Assembly: GCF_016772475.1 (NCBI RefSeq)
Contig: NZ_CP068595.1
Span: 3,348,001 to 3,412,000 of the forward strand
DNA length: 64,000 nt
Source of the DNA: Paenibacillus sonchi
GTDB taxonomy: Bacteria; Bacillota; Bacilli; Paenibacillales; Paenibacillaceae
Direction of reading: 5' to 3'
Shown here piece after piece: positions 43,891 through 53,473 of the stretch (its first letter is position 1; each line of letters begins with the position of its first letter). The notes under the pieces were generated by a model. The model ran no database searches. It was not told the DNA's origin and saw only the letters and a program-made list of their open reading frames with translations. The translations under genes and the position numbers were made by a program.

Positions 43891-44796
43891 CTATTCTCCT
43901 TTCAGATGCTCCAGCGCCGGCTGCAAGGTTGGATAAGTAAAAGTAAATCCATGTTCCAAGGCTTTGGAAGGGAGCACCCGCTGGCCTTTCAGGAGGATTT
44001 CCGACAGCTCGCCAACGGCTGTCTTGAGCAGAAAGGCAGGAATGGGGAACCAGTGTGGACGATGATAGACCCTGCCAATCATTTTGCCGAATGCCTCATT
44101 GGTCACGGGGTGCGGAGCAGTGGCATTGACAGGGCCTTCAATGCCGGGAGTTTGAACGCAGAAATCGATTAGCCGGACGATATCGGTGAGGCTGATCCAG
44201 GACAGCCACTGCTTCCCGCTGCCGATTTTACCGCCAAAGCCAAGCATGTAGGGCAGCTTCATCTTGGGAAAAGCACCGCTCTCGTTGCCCAGCACCACGC
44301 CAGTGCGCAGCTTGACTACTCGTACACCCTTGTAGGCTTCGTCTGCAGCTCCTTCCCAGGCTTCCACAACCCCGGACGGGAAATCCATCACATGGGCTGG
44401 AGAGGTTTCGTCATAAGTATCCTCCAATGAAGTGCCATAGATAGCAATTGCGGAGGATTGAATCACCACGGGAGGCTTGTTTTGCAGCGCGTTCAGCAGC
44501 CTGGCTGCCGCTGAAACGGTTTCAAGCCGGGACTGCATAATGGACTTCTTGCCGCTTGGACTCCAGCGCTGGCTTAGTGAGGAACCGGCAAGGTTGACCA
44601 GGGCATCCGCGCCATAGGCAAGCTCCGGATGTGAAGCCAGACTGTCCCAAGTAAGGAAGCTTAGGGCTGGATGGGCAGCGGTTCGGGATTCAGGCTGTTT
44701 GCGGCCGACAACAATGATCTGATGTCCACCCTGCAGCCAATATTCAGTAAGCTCACGTCCGATGAAGCCGCTGCCCCCACAGATTAGGTATTTCAT
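43891..44796 (-). CDS. TIGR01777-type SDR family epimerase
   Basis: About 301 residues. The N-terminal Rossmann motif CGGSGFIGRELTEYW binds NAD(P). The SDR39U1/YfhF-type features SSAIAIYGTSLEDTYDE, VKLRTGVVLG, SWISLTDIVRLIDF and VNATAPHPVTNEAF are all present, with the usual C-terminal DUF1731 region (VLPSKALEHGFTFTYPTLQ). The substrate is unknown across the family. It is convergent with the FHA gene (four-base gap). Confidence 0.9.
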   Translation of the reverse strand: MKYLICGGSGFIGRELTEYWLQGGHQIIVVGRKQPESRTAAHPALSFLTWDSLASHPELAYGADALVNLAGSSLSQRWSPSGKKSIMQSRLETVSAAARLLNALQNKPPVVIQSSAIAIYGTSLEDTYDETSPAHVMDFPSGVVEAWEGAADEAYKGVRVVKLRTGVVLGNESGAFPKMKLPYMLGFGGKIGSGKQWLSWISLTDIVRLIDFCVQTPGIEGPVNATAPHPVTNEAFGKMIGRVYHRPHWFPIPAFLLKTAVGELSEILLKGQRVLPSKALEHGFTFTYPTLQPALEHLKGE

Positions 44797-44812
44797 AAGG
44801 TCGCTCCTTCGA

Positions 44813-45277
44813 TTATTTAATCAGGTGCTGATAAGGAGAGTAATCAATACCGTTTTTCTCCAGGAAGCTGATCAGAAAACGGTTGTCGCGCCGTGGTGTA
44901 GCCACGATATATCCTCTGATACAGTGCTCGCGGGTAACCTCCGGCGCTTGGCTTTCTACAGCGATCTTGCCAATCTCGGCAGCGATGGAATGCTTGGCGA
45001 TATCACGGAAAGGACTTGGCACAGGCTGAACGAGCTGATCCAGAAAAGCCTTCATCTCATCGCTCCACAGTGGACGGCTGCGTTCGACCCAATAATTCTG
45101 CCAGTCCAGCTTGGATTTGCCATCGGCTTTGGGCAGCACTTTTAGGAATTTGCGGAACATGAAATAGCCGCCGATGCACATGCAGCCCAGCAGCACAAAA
45201 GTCCAAAATGCGATGGAGTTCATAAACCAGTTGCTCGGTGTTGCGGACAGCAAGCCTAAGCTTGATTTTGAAAACAT
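44813..45277 (-). CDS. DUF2621 (YneK-like) membrane protein
   Basis: About 154 residues from ATG 45277 with GGCGGTG upstream; the frame is open 16 codons further but without a ribosome site. It has one membrane helix (about 24-44), then PLWSDEMKAFLDQLVQPVPS, PFRDIAKHSIAAEIGKIA and IRGYIVATPRRDNRFLI, the DUF2621 pattern as I remember it. The function is unknown. It is 16 bases upstream of, and co-directional with, the epimerase gene. Confidence 0.78.
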   Translation of the reverse strand: MFSKSSLGLLSATPSNWFMNSIAFWTFVLLGCMCIGGYFMFRKFLKVLPKADGKSKLDWQNYWVERSRPLWSDEMKAFLDQLVQPVPSPFRDIAKHSIAAEIGKIAVESQAPEVTREHCIRGYIVATPRRDNRFLISFLEKNGIDYSPYQHLIK

Positions 45278-45448
45278 GAATACACCGCCTTTGACAATGA
45301 TGATTGTCACAAACTTAATGCTCATCTAAAGTATAGCGCATTTCCAAAGTTTTGCGAAGCGGAAGCAGGCGCTAAGAGCTTGCCTAGATTTATTTTCCCG
45401 ATCACGGTAGAATAAGGGTTAATTCGTGAAGGAAAGAGGGAAAAAGGT

Positions 45449-46576
45449 ATGCTTAAAATAGGTTCACATGTGTCCTGTGCGGACAAGGGTCTCCTGAGTG
45501 CGGCCAATGAAGCAAATGAGTACGGATCGACCTCGTTTATGATATATACGGGTGCGCCGCAGAATACGCGCCGCAAGCCTATTGAATCGATGTATCCCGC
45601 CGAAGGCAAGCAGGCGATGAAGGATAATGGTGTGGAGGAGATTGTCGTCCATGCTCCTTACATCATCAACTTGGGTTCTTACAAGGACAGCACGTATCAA
45701 CTGGCTGTTGACTTCCTCCAGGAGGAAATCCGCCGTACGCATGCGCTTGAGGTGAAGCATATCGTACTGCACCCGGGAGCATACACTGACAAAGATGCTG
45801 AATATGGAGTGCAGCGGATTGCAGATGGTCTGAACGAGGTGCTTGGCGGTACGAACGAGACGGAAGTGCACATTGCTCTGGAGACGATGGCCGGTAAAGG
45901 AACGGAAGTTGGCCGCAGCTTCGAGGAAATTGCCTCCATTATCGACAAAGTCGTTCATAACGAGCGGCTGTCCATTTGTCTCGATACCTGCCACATCCAT
46001 GATGCCGGTTATGATATTGTCGGCGATCTGGATGGTGTGCTGCAGCAGTTTGACCAGATCATTGGCCTGAGCCGGCTGGGCGTAATCCATATCAATGACA
46101 GCAAAAATCCGCGCGGGGCGGGCAAGGACCGCCATACGCCGATTGGCTCGGGCTACATTGGCTTTGAGACTATCAACAAGGTAGTCCATCACGAAGCCCT
46201 TGCAGGTCTGCCGTTCATTCTGGAGACGCCTTGGATCGGAAAAGATGCGAAGAAGCTGCGCCCGATGTATGAGGTGGAAATTGCCCTGCTGCGCGGCACC
46301 GTGGCTGAACGGTTCGGGGCGGAGTTTCTGAATGAGGTGGAAGAGCTGCATGCTTTTTTTGCCAAGCAGGAGTTTGATCCCCGCCAGTATGTGCTGAATG
46401 TATGGGAACTGCTGAAGAACGATGCCAAGGCCAAAAAAGCTGATCCGCGTGAACCGCTGGAACGTCTGTATGATACGGTTGCAGCCGCACAGCTGTTTCC
46501 TCAGCTTAGTGAAGAAGCGGTCAATCAACGGCTGATCGCTTGGCTGGCAGGCAAGCAGCTGCTCGTGAACGCTTAA
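45449..46576 (+). CDS. nfo: Endonuclease IV (AP endonuclease) family protein
   Basis: About 375 residues. The TIM-barrel metal ligands appear in order: [75 protein letters not shown] and FILETPWIG. It is a type-2 AP endonuclease acting in base excision repair with a trinuclear zinc site. The protein is about 90 residues longer than the usual 285-300 at the C-terminus ([16 protein letters not shown] onward), an extension that seems part of the protein since the frame is uninterrupted. AAAGAGGG precedes the ATG. Confidence 0.93.
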   Translation: MLKIGSHVSCADKGLLSAANEANEYGSTSFMIYTGAPQNTRRKPIESMYPAEGKQAMKDNGVEEIVVHAPYIINLGSYKDSTYQLAVDFLQEEIRRTHALEVKHIVLHPGAYTDKDAEYGVQRIADGLNEVLGGTNETEVHIALETMAGKGTEVGRSFEEIASIIDKVVHNERLSICLDTCHIHDAGYDIVGDLDGVLQQFDQIIGLSRLGVIHINDSKNPRGAGKDRHTPIGSGYIGFETINKVVHHEALAGLPFILETPWIGKDAKKLRPMYEVEIALLRGTVAERFGAEFLNEVEELHAFFAKQEFDPRQYVLNVWELLKNDAKAKKADPREPLERLYDTVAAAQLFPQLSEEAVNQRLIAWLAGKQLLVNA

Positions 46577-46624
46577 AGCCAAATTATAGATTGCGCATGT
46601 AGATGAGAGGATGGAACGAGAATT

Positions 46625-47521
46625 ATGGAATTGCATGTAAAAAGAGAGCATTCGTTAAGCGGACAATACCCGAACCGGGCGCGGATGCTGATCTCCTGTC
46701 CGGACGGACCGGGGATTGTGGCTGCTGTATCGCAATTTCTATACCAGCATGGCGCGAACATTGTCCAGTCGGATCAATACACCATGGACCCGGATGGCGG
46801 AATGTTTTTTATGAGAGTGGAGTTCGACCTGCCCAAGCTGGCCGAGCGGATTGACGAAGTGCGTTCAGTCTTTAGCGGGGTTGCGGAACGGTTCAAGATG
46901 AACTGGCAAATATTCAATGTAAGCCAAAAGAAACGGCTGGCTATCTTTGTCTCCAAAGAGGATCATTGTCTGGTTGAACTGCTCTGGCAGTGGCAGGCCG
47001 GGGATCTGGATGCCGATATCGCTCTGGTTGTCAGCAACCATACAGATATGCAGGCATATGTGGAGTCCTTCGGCATCCCGTTCCACCATATTCCGGTAAC
47101 AGCGGATACCAAAGCAGAAGCGGAGCAGCACCAGCTTAAGGTCATCGGAGATGACATTGACGTTATTATTCTGGCGCGCTACATGCAAATTATCTCGCCC
47201 TCGTTCATAGAGCATTACCGCCATCGGATCATCAACATCCATCATTCGTTCCTTCCGGCGTTTGTAGGCGGCAAGCCCTATGCCCAGGCCTATCAGCGCG
47301 GGGTGAAGATTATCGGTGCAACGGCCCACTATGTTACCGAAGAGCTGGACGGCGGTCCGATTATCGAGCAGGATGTGCAGCGGGTCAGCCACAGTGATGA
47401 TGTAAATGAGCTGAAACGCATCGGACGCACGATCGAACGTGTTGTTTTGGCCCGGGCAGTCAAATGGCATATCGAAGACAGAATTCTTGTCCATCACAAC
47501 AAAACAGTGGTTTTTAATTAA
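46625..47521 (+). CDS. purU: Formyltetrahydrofolate deformylase
   Basis: About 298 residues. The N-terminal ACT domain (RMLISCPDGPGIVAAVSQFL) is followed by a formyltransferase-type catalytic domain with NIHHSFLPAFVGGKPYAQAY, GATAHYVTEELDGGPIIEQD and DIDVIILARYMQII. The Asn/His/Asp catalytic set is present. It hydrolyses 10-formyl-THF to formate and THF, supplying formate for purine synthesis or balancing one-carbon pools. It starts 48 bases after nfo and may be co-transcribed. Confidence 0.95.
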   Translation: MELHVKREHSLSGQYPNRARMLISCPDGPGIVAAVSQFLYQHGANIVQSDQYTMDPDGGMFFMRVEFDLPKLAERIDEVRSVFSGVAERFKMNWQIFNVSQKKRLAIFVSKEDHCLVELLWQWQAGDLDADIALVVSNHTDMQAYVESFGIPFHHIPVTADTKAEAEQHQLKVIGDDIDVIILARYMQIISPSFIEHYRHRIINIHHSFLPAFVGGKPYAQAYQRGVKIIGATAHYVTEELDGGPIIEQDVQRVSHSDDVNELKRIGRTIERVVLARAVKWHIEDRILVHHNKTVVFN

Positions 47522-47530
47522 TTGAATCAT

Positions 47531-47584
47531 CTCCGGTGAACTGCGTAGCCTTTCCCTGCATGGAACAGTGTCTGCCGTTCACCG
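47531..47584 (+). terminator. Hairpin after purU
   Basis: TCCGGTGAAC ... GTTCACCGGA is a ten-pair stem with a long loop, followed by ATCCTTCTT. The weak T tract makes it a possible rather than certain terminator. The remaining sequence to 47764 should hold the promoter of the second Tad-like cluster. Confidence 0.5.
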
Positions 47585-47764
47585 GAATCCTTCTTCAGCC
47601 GGGAGCCTGCTCCCGCGGTTATCCTCAAGCTCCGTACCTCACAATGATAATCTAATACTTTTCTCAACTACTATAGGTAAAAAAGCATTTTACCACATTT
47701 TGGCATTTTAGGCCAAGGTGTATTTTGTCATGCTCATAAATGCATTTATAAGGGGGTAAAAGGC

Positions 47765-48628
47765 TTGGCTTCTCAGCGGGGACATCTGTTAAGACGCAAT
47801 TATTTATTTGCTTTTCTCATTCTGGTTATCGGTTTCGGCGGCCTGCTTGGCTACGATCTTTATTTCAAGCCATACGTGCTGTCGCAGACTGTGGTCAAGA
47901 TCAAAGTAGCCGAGGGTAGCTTTTTGCCCAAAAATTATGAACTTAAACCAAGTGATCTTTACCTGGACTCCGTCCAGACCAAGGATATTCCTTCAGGGGT
48001 GATCACGGAATTCAGTCAGGTGGAGCATAAGATCACAAATGTAATCTTAACGAACGGAAGTATTCTGACGGCATCGCTGGTGGATGTCAGTGACCTGGAG
48101 CCGCAGCAGGACGAGGGGATTTTTCCTATTCCCAAGGAAGCCATCTATGCAATTAACGGTTCGCTGCGCAGTAGAGACAAAGTGGATATTTATCTGGTTG
48201 AAGGCGATTCAGCAAATCAAACGCGGAGTGGTGGCTGGTATAGCTCTGCAACAGCAGGCAGAACAACCGCTGGCACTGCTGGAACAACAGCGGGGGCAGG
48301 AACAGCCCCAGAAACAGCAGCAACTGCAGGAGAAGCAAAAACTGTTGGAGCCGCAGGGGCAGCAAAAACCGTAGGAGCTGCGAATACTGCAACCCCGCAG
48401 CCTTCCGCGCCTGCACGCAAAGTATTCCTAACCGGAGTCACAGTTAATTATGTAAGGACGGAAGACAACAACGATGTTCAGGATTCGGAGAACGGCAACA
48501 CGAACAACCGCTTTACTTCAACCGGCAAGGTGGCAGCACCTGAGCTCAAGCTGAAAAAAAGCGACGGCGAGCTGCTGGGACAATTTTTGGAGCAGGGGAA
48601 GAAGCTGTGGATTGTACGTGTAGAGTAA
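47765..48628 (+). CDS. CpaB/RcpC-like SAF-domain protein, second Tad-like cluster
   Basis: About 287 residues, TTG start after AAGGGGGT. It has one N-terminal membrane helix (LFAFLILVIGFGGLLGYDLY) and a SAF-like domain (about 50-125) with AEGSFLPKNYELKPSDL and ILTNGSILTASLVD. An Ala/Thr/Gly-rich linker (about 158-220) contains imperfect repeats such as AKTVGAAGAAKTVGAA. A C-terminal part FLTGVTVNYVRTEDNN...LWIVRVE completes it. In Tad systems CpaB helps assemble the secretion channel; in a Gram-positive it may act in the wall. First gene of the cluster. Confidence 0.75.
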   Translation: MASQRGHLLRRNYLFAFLILVIGFGGLLGYDLYFKPYVLSQTVVKIKVAEGSFLPKNYELKPSDLYLDSVQTKDIPSGVITEFSQVEHKITNVILTNGSILTASLVDVSDLEPQQDEGIFPIPKEAIYAINGSLRSRDKVDIYLVEGDSANQTRSGGWYSSATAGRTTAGTAGTTAGAGTAPETAATAGEAKTVGAAGAAKTVGAANTATPQPSAPARKVFLTGVTVNYVRTEDNNDVQDSENGNTNNRFTSTGKVAAPELKLKKSDGELLGQFLEQGKKLWIVRVE

Positions 48629-48649
48629 AAGTGAAAGGAGGTAAATGTA

Positions 48650-49714
48650 ATGAAAATATTCAGTTTTGGGATGGATCAGCTGACGGTTAATGAGATCAAG
48701 CTTGCCGGGTTCACGGTAGTTACGCAAAATGTCCTGCCTGAACCTTCCCAGACTCAGGGGCAGATGTTGATGGTTACCAGTGAACAGGTCCCGGTGACAG
48801 CTTTGAGTGAGCTGCGGCAGGGCTATCCGAACTCCTCTATATTATATGTTTACCGGCAAAAGGGGGTAAGGAGCTATCAGGCCATCCATATGTTCTGCGA
48901 AAGTCTGGGGATTTTCTTCATCCCGCCGCGTTCTACTTCTTCAGCGATTGTGGAGAAGCTGCGTTACATTCTGGAGGAGGAACGTGAGGAGCGGGGCAAT
49001 CTTGTCGGTTTTTTCGGCTCCGGCCCGGGTATTGGCTGTACGAGTGTAGCCAAGCTGTTCGCCCGGCGTATTGCCGCTTCGGGACAACGTGTGATTCTGC
49101 TCGGCCTTGATCTGTACGATCCCGGATTCGACCGCAAAACGGCGACCAGCCTCGACAGGCTGCGGCCACGGATGACCGGCAAAATGCTGCAATCCGCAGA
49201 CTTTGAAGGTTTGGTAAAGCAGGAGGGTTACGCTTATCTTCCTGGAAATTTCGACTTCTTAAGCGTTCAGGACTACCAGGAAGAGGAAATTGAATATCTG
49301 CTCGCCCAGGCTGCCGAGAATGCCGATGTGGTGGTTGCTGATTTCGGATCGGTTCCCGAGAGTGCAGCATGGTATGTGGGGATGCAGAAATCTGCCTTGC
49401 GTTTGATTGTCACACACCCGAGACACGAATACCGGCTTCAGCCGCTGATGGAGCTTGCCGGGCATATGGATCTGTATCCGCAGGATTTCCAGTGGATCAT
49501 CAACCGCAGCAATGTGGAGGAAATGACCTCGCCCAAGAATCTGGCGCTCCGCTTTGGCAGTGAGATTTTACTTGAACTGCCTTATTATCAACCGTTTCAG
49601 GATAGTCTTCCTCTGGGCAAAAGAGAGCTTCAGCATGTAGATGACAAGGTACATGCGCTGCTGGTATCCCTGGGCCTGGCACCGGAAGCCCGAAAGAAGG
49701 GGATTTTTCAATGA
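48650..49714 (+). CDS. TadZ/MinD-like protein lacking the Walker A lysine
   Basis: About 354 residues. A receiver-like N-terminal region (1-115) is followed by a ParA/MinD-type fold: VGFFGSGPGIGCTSVAKLFA stands where Walker A should be, but the invariant lysine is replaced by cysteine (GIGCTS). RVILLGLDLYDPGF and ADVVVADFGSVPES correspond to the switch and Walker B regions. ATP hydrolysis is therefore doubtful, and the protein may be a scaffold. It overlaps the ATPase gene by four bases, in the same TadZ-TadA order as the canonical cluster at 33.3 kb. AAAGGAGG precedes the ATG. Confidence 0.75.
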   Translation: MKIFSFGMDQLTVNEIKLAGFTVVTQNVLPEPSQTQGQMLMVTSEQVPVTALSELRQGYPNSSILYVYRQKGVRSYQAIHMFCESLGIFFIPPRSTSSAIVEKLRYILEEEREERGNLVGFFGSGPGIGCTSVAKLFARRIAASGQRVILLGLDLYDPGFDRKTATSLDRLRPRMTGKMLQSADFEGLVKQEGYAYLPGNFDFLSVQDYQEEEIEYLLAQAAENADVVVADFGSVPESAAWYVGMQKSALRLIVTHPRHEYRLQPLMELAGHMDLYPQDFQWIINRSNVEEMTSPKNLALRFGSEILLELPYYQPFQDSLPLGKRELQHVDDKVHALLVSLGLAPEARKKGIFQ

Positions 49715-51255
49715 TTGAATACCGGCAAGAGATTTTGCGCACGAAGTGGAATCAGGCACAGGTTCAGAATGAAGAACAAGGGATGGGACAGATCCATAAG
49801 GCGATATGGCTGCCGAATCCTCAGGACAACCGCAGGCTGTTCTCCCTGAAACAAAGCGTGCTTCGTACCAGCAGGCCAGGCAAAGATGATTTTTACGGCT
49901 TCCTGCAAAAAATGAAAAGCGACATGAACGCCGAGCTGGAGCGGGAGGATGACGGGTACTTTGAACTTAATGCGAAGGCGCTGATCGGCGACCCGCAGGC
50001 AGTCAGCTTTTTCATGAATGAGATTGAGAAATATCTGCGCAAAACACCGTTTACCGGCAAGGTGCCGGAAGCATACGGGACAGCAGCAGAAGCGCTGTTT
50101 CACGAATGGAAGGGATTTGGACCCGCGTACCGCTGGTTTACCGACCGGGCCTACAGCGAATCTACCGGGCTGCAGATGATCGGACGGCAGATTTTTTACA
50201 ATCACCGGGGCAAGTTTGTGGTGTATCCCTATGAGATGCCCTCACTGGATCGGGTGGAGCAGCTCAAACGCTCTTTGCTGAAAAGCGACCCCGATAAGAA
50301 ACTCAACAAGGATAATCCCTCTGTAGAGTTCAAAATGGATGATCCGCTCTGGCCCGGCCGCTTCATCCGGCTTGCGATTTGGGTGTCTCCCAGAGTGTGG
50401 GAAGGCTTTACCACGATTTCACTGCGGCGGCAGGTGGTCGAGTTTCTGGATCTGGAGGATCAAGCCGGTACGGGATGTATTCCTGCGGAAGCCATTGAGC
50501 TTATACGCGCCCTGTCAGGTACGTTCCGCAACACCATTATTGCCGGAGCGGTCGGATCAGGCAAAACTACCTTTGCCAACACTGTTGTAGGTGAGCAGCT
50601 GCTAGGATCTTCTTCGTGTATGGGAGTAGTGATGATTGAAAAGCATCCGGAGTCGATTTTGCCATACCAGATCAAAGGCCATCGGATTATTCCGATTCAG
50701 GCAGCCAACGAGGAATTAATGGAGGTCGGGGTGGAGTCGCTGCGGCATGATCCGAACATTCTCTATATGACGGAAATGCGCTATAACGAATGGGAATTTT
50801 ATCTGTGGAGCGGCGAAAAAGGCTATGACGGCATTACAGGCACCTTTCATACGGTGGATTCGGAGGATATTCCTTATCAGGGAGCTTTTGCGGTATCCAC
50901 GCGGATCGGCGGCAGTCTGAAAGGCCATCTGATTTCTGCGCTTAAATCCTGTGAGCTGGTATTTATTCTGGAGAGCGTAGCGGACGGAAAAAAACGGCTG
51001 GCCCGGATCTCCGAGGTGTATTATGACGAAGCTGCAAATTCCGTATTTGCCAATGATCTGATGCGCTGGGAAGAAGAACAATCCGCCTGGAGCTATAATG
51101 ACAAGCTGACGGCTGGCCTTATGCGCAAGATGAAGAAGAAAAATCCGCGCGCTTCACGGGTGCTTTTGCAGGAGCTGGGACATTTAGCTGCGCAGAAACC
51201 GATGGATGAGCCGCTGAAGGAGAGCCTCAAATCAAAGATTGTTTTGAACGAATGA
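49711..51255 (+). CDS. TadA/CpaF-like secretion ATPase, second cluster
   Basis: About 514 residues, some 100 longer than the TadA at 34.5 kb because of an extended N-terminal region (about 1-190). Walker A is AGAVGSGKTTFANTVV (about 277-292). The acidic and Walker B region is VMIEKHPES / DPNILYMTEMRYNEWE, where RG(A/S)E of typical TadA is replaced by RYNE. The His box is DGITGTFHTVDS. All key catalytic elements appear functional, but the protein is clearly divergent. It likely powers the membrane platform encoded by the next two genes. Confidence 0.85.
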   Translation: MIEYRQEILRTKWNQAQVQNEEQGMGQIHKAIWLPNPQDNRRLFSLKQSVLRTSRPGKDDFYGFLQKMKSDMNAELEREDDGYFELNAKALIGDPQAVSFFMNEIEKYLRKTPFTGKVPEAYGTAAEALFHEWKGFGPAYRWFTDRAYSESTGLQMIGRQIFYNHRGKFVVYPYEMPSLDRVEQLKRSLLKSDPDKKLNKDNPSVEFKMDDPLWPGRFIRLAIWVSPRVWEGFTTISLRRQVVEFLDLEDQAGTGCIPAEAIELIRALSGTFRNTIIAGAVGSGKTTFANTVVGEQLLGSSSCMGVVMIEKHPESILPYQIKGHRIIPIQAANEELMEVGVESLRHDPNILYMTEMRYNEWEFYLWSGEKGYDGITGTFHTVDSEDIPYQGAFAVSTRIGGSLKGHLISALKSCELVFILESVADGKKRLARISEVYYDEAANSVFANDLMRWEEEQSAWSYNDKLTAGLMRKMKKKNPRASRVLLQELGHLAAQKPMDEPLKESLKSKIVLNE

Positions 51256-51268
51256 AGGGGGACAACTC

Positions 51269-52315
51269 ATGGAGCTATTATTTTATGTGCTTCAGATTGC
51301 CTTTCATTTATTGATTACCGGTGGCTTGTGGCTGCTGGTGAAGCCATTCATTGAGAGGCATCTGCGCCAGCTTGGGCAAAAGATCGACCATCGGATGAGC
51401 CTGCGAATCAGTCTTTTTGGTCAAAAAGTCAGCAATAAGCAAAGGAGGTGGCTGTACCGGCATTTGGACGAACTGCTCTATTTTGCCCACCGCAAATATG
51501 AGCCGGGAATTAGTGTGATGCGTTTTTCCATCCGGACCCTGTTGGTGTTCATCACGGTATTTCTCTCAGGACTGCTTACTCTAAGAGAGCTGCCGGGGCA
51601 TTTGAGCTTTAGCAACCCTTTCTTGGAAGGCATCAACTTCGATAACCGGCTTCCGGTTCAAGGATCATGGCGGTTTCCGCTCTTTGTGGCAGTCATCGCA
51701 GCCAGTATTCCTTATTTGCGGACGAGATATCTCTTCGCGCAGCGGAAGGTGCATGGAAGTTATGATCTGCTTGATGTAATCAAAATTGCAACCAAATTCA
51801 CACACCTGTCGGTGGACTCCATTTTATCTAAGACGGCTGACTTCCTGACAGAAGAAAGTGTGCTGAAGACCCCGCTCAGACTGCTTGGAGCCGCATTTGC
51901 CAACTACAGCAATGAACGGGAGCTAACCCTTGAGGCAGAACGGTTTGCAGGAGCTATCGGAACCACCTTCGCTGTGGAATTTGTCTCGGATTTGCTGTAC
52001 TGCGAGAAAGAAGGCACCCGTTACCTGAAGAACACGCTGATGATGCTAAGCCGGTCCATGGAGCAGCAGCGGGAGACGATTCTTACAGTGAAGGCAGGGA
52101 GCAGGGATGCGATCAGTCTGGGGCTGTACGGCAATCTGGTAGTGCTGGGATCATCCGTCGGAACCTTTATTTATATGCTGAAGCCGGATGTCTATTTCAA
52201 ACTGCAGTTTCAGACTACCGTCGGCCTAACCTTTTTGATGATTATTATATCCGGGCTGTTCATTTCTTTCATGATCAGTACCATACTCGCCAGGCCAAAG
52301 CTGGACTACCACTAA
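51269..52315 (+). CDS. TadB-like membrane protein, second cluster
   Basis: About 348 residues. It has an N-terminal helix (LQIAFHLLITGGLWLLVKPF), a second near 95-112, one near 150-168 and two C-terminal helices (LGLYGNLVVLGSSVGTFIYM; LTFLMIIISGLFISFMIST). The soluble middle (YDLLDVIKIATKFTHLSVDS to LMMLSRSMEQQRE) corresponds in position to the T2SSF domain but has little recognisable sequence. The assignment rests on order (ATPase then two membrane proteins), size and topology. GGGGGA precedes the ATG. Confidence 0.6.
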   Translation: MELLFYVLQIAFHLLITGGLWLLVKPFIERHLRQLGQKIDHRMSLRISLFGQKVSNKQRRWLYRHLDELLYFAHRKYEPGISVMRFSIRTLLVFITVFLSGLLTLRELPGHLSFSNPFLEGINFDNRLPVQGSWRFPLFVAVIAASIPYLRTRYLFAQRKVHGSYDLLDVIKIATKFTHLSVDSILSKTADFLTEESVLKTPLRLLGAAFANYSNERELTLEAERFAGAIGTTFAVEFVSDLLYCEKEGTRYLKNTLMMLSRSMEQQRETILTVKAGSRDAISLGLYGNLVVLGSSVGTFIYMLKPDVYFKLQFQTTVGLTFLMIIISGLFISFMISTILARPKLDYH

Positions 52316-52326
52316 GGTGATGAATT

Positions 52327-53196
52327 ATGGATAGACTTTTACTTTTGATTGCTGTGCTGGGACTTGTATATCTCGCATTGCTGGTTTTTGTGAGCAGCAG
52401 CACCAGACAGGAGCGTTATCTTCTCAGGCTGGGTGCCAGGTGGAAGACACTGGGGGAGCGCATGCACAATGAGCGGCTGCAGCAGCTTCTTTATAACAGC
52501 GGCCTCACCATTTCCGCAGGCAAAATCACACTGTTCCGCTATTCGGCGGCGCTGATATATGTGCTAGTTCAAGCGGCAGGGGGCTTCCTGCGGTCCGTGC
52601 CGTTTTCCATCTATGATCTGCTTGTCGCCGTTCTGATTTTGTTGATTACCAGTCCGCTGAGATATCTTCCGCTGGGGTGGCTGCTGGCTTGGATGCATCA
52701 GAAGACACTTATTCAAAAAGACGGGGAGCTGATCTCCTTTATCCGCCTCTATGAAAATAACCGGCTGCGCAAACGGGGATATGTGCAGTTTGGGGCCTTT
52801 TGTGCCGGAACGGCAGGGCATTTCAACTACATCCGTCAGGATTTGTATGAGCTGTCAGAGCGGGCAGTGGATGAGGGGACGGAACGCGCCATTGAATGGT
52901 TTTGCGGTAAATTTCCGGACAACCACGCGTTCATCAACGACATTCGTTCGATTCTGCTGGCTACGGAAGGGATGGACGACGATACGGAAGCGGCCAATTA
53001 TCTGCGGGAGCAGGGGAAGATTATCACCAAGATCTCCAGCGATCAATATTTGAAAAAATGGTCCTTCATCGGCGACGTCTCCACCATCATCAACGTCATC
53101 CCCTCCATCGCTACTTTTCTGATGATCGTATCGATGGCGATGCAGTACATTTTGCTGATCAAAGGGAATTTTAATGGGGTGGGGCTGTTTCAGTGA
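52327..53196 (+). CDS. TadC-like membrane protein, second cluster
   Basis: About 289 residues with an N-terminal helix, a helix pair near 80-120 and a C-terminal helix (STIINVIPSIATFLMIVSMA). Topology and position match the TadC slot of Tad loci. Sequence identity to TadC is not evident by eye. It starts 11 bases after the previous gene with GGTGATGA upstream. Confidence 0.6.
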   Translation: MDRLLLLIAVLGLVYLALLVFVSSSTRQERYLLRLGARWKTLGERMHNERLQQLLYNSGLTISAGKITLFRYSAALIYVLVQAAGGFLRSVPFSIYDLLVAVLILLITSPLRYLPLGWLLAWMHQKTLIQKDGELISFIRLYENNRLRKRGYVQFGAFCAGTAGHFNYIRQDLYELSERAVDEGTERAIEWFCGKFPDNHAFINDIRSILLATEGMDDDTEAANYLREQGKIITKISSDQYLKKWSFIGDVSTIINVIPSIATFLMIVSMAMQYILLIKGNFNGVGLFQ

Positions 53197-53256
53197 GTTT
53201 TTTGTTATATTCAAGAATCCAATAAAAACATAAAATGAAAAGGGAGATATTAACAA

Positions 53257-53469
53257 ATGAAAAAAGACGCTATTTCTACTGGATTGTTCATCGCTATCGG
53301 TTTTCTGTGTGTTGCCATCGTAATTGCCATCTTGATTCCGGTTGTGCGGGATGTCATTAACGCTGCGGACGACAACAGACCGACAATCCCGGGAGTGACT
53401 ATGGTTCAACCGGCAGAGTTAGCTCCCTCCGCCACAGTCGCCAATACTGAGTTCCATACTGCGGTCTAA
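53257..53469 (+). CDS. Tiny membrane protein A, possible fibre subunit
   Basis: 70 residues: a charged start MKKDAISTGLFIAIGF, one long hydrophobic helix (about 8-30), and a hydrophilic Pro/Thr/Ala-rich tail ending TVANTEFHTAV. It is paralogous to the next small gene (same MKKD-IS and F-AIGF pattern). There is no G-xxxx-E prepilin cleavage motif. Size, topology and position after the platform genes match a pilin subunit, but that role is an inference. AAAGGGAG precedes the ATG. Confidence 0.75.
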   Translation: MKKDAISTGLFIAIGFLCVAIVIAILIPVVRDVINAADDNRPTIPGVTMVQPAELAPSATVANTEFHTAV

Positions 53470-53473
53470 GACG

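Noticed and set aside
45464..46651. 395-codon frame antisense to endonuclease IV
   Set aside because: Long but a shadow of the nfo codon pattern; the sense strand has all catalytic motifs and this one has none.
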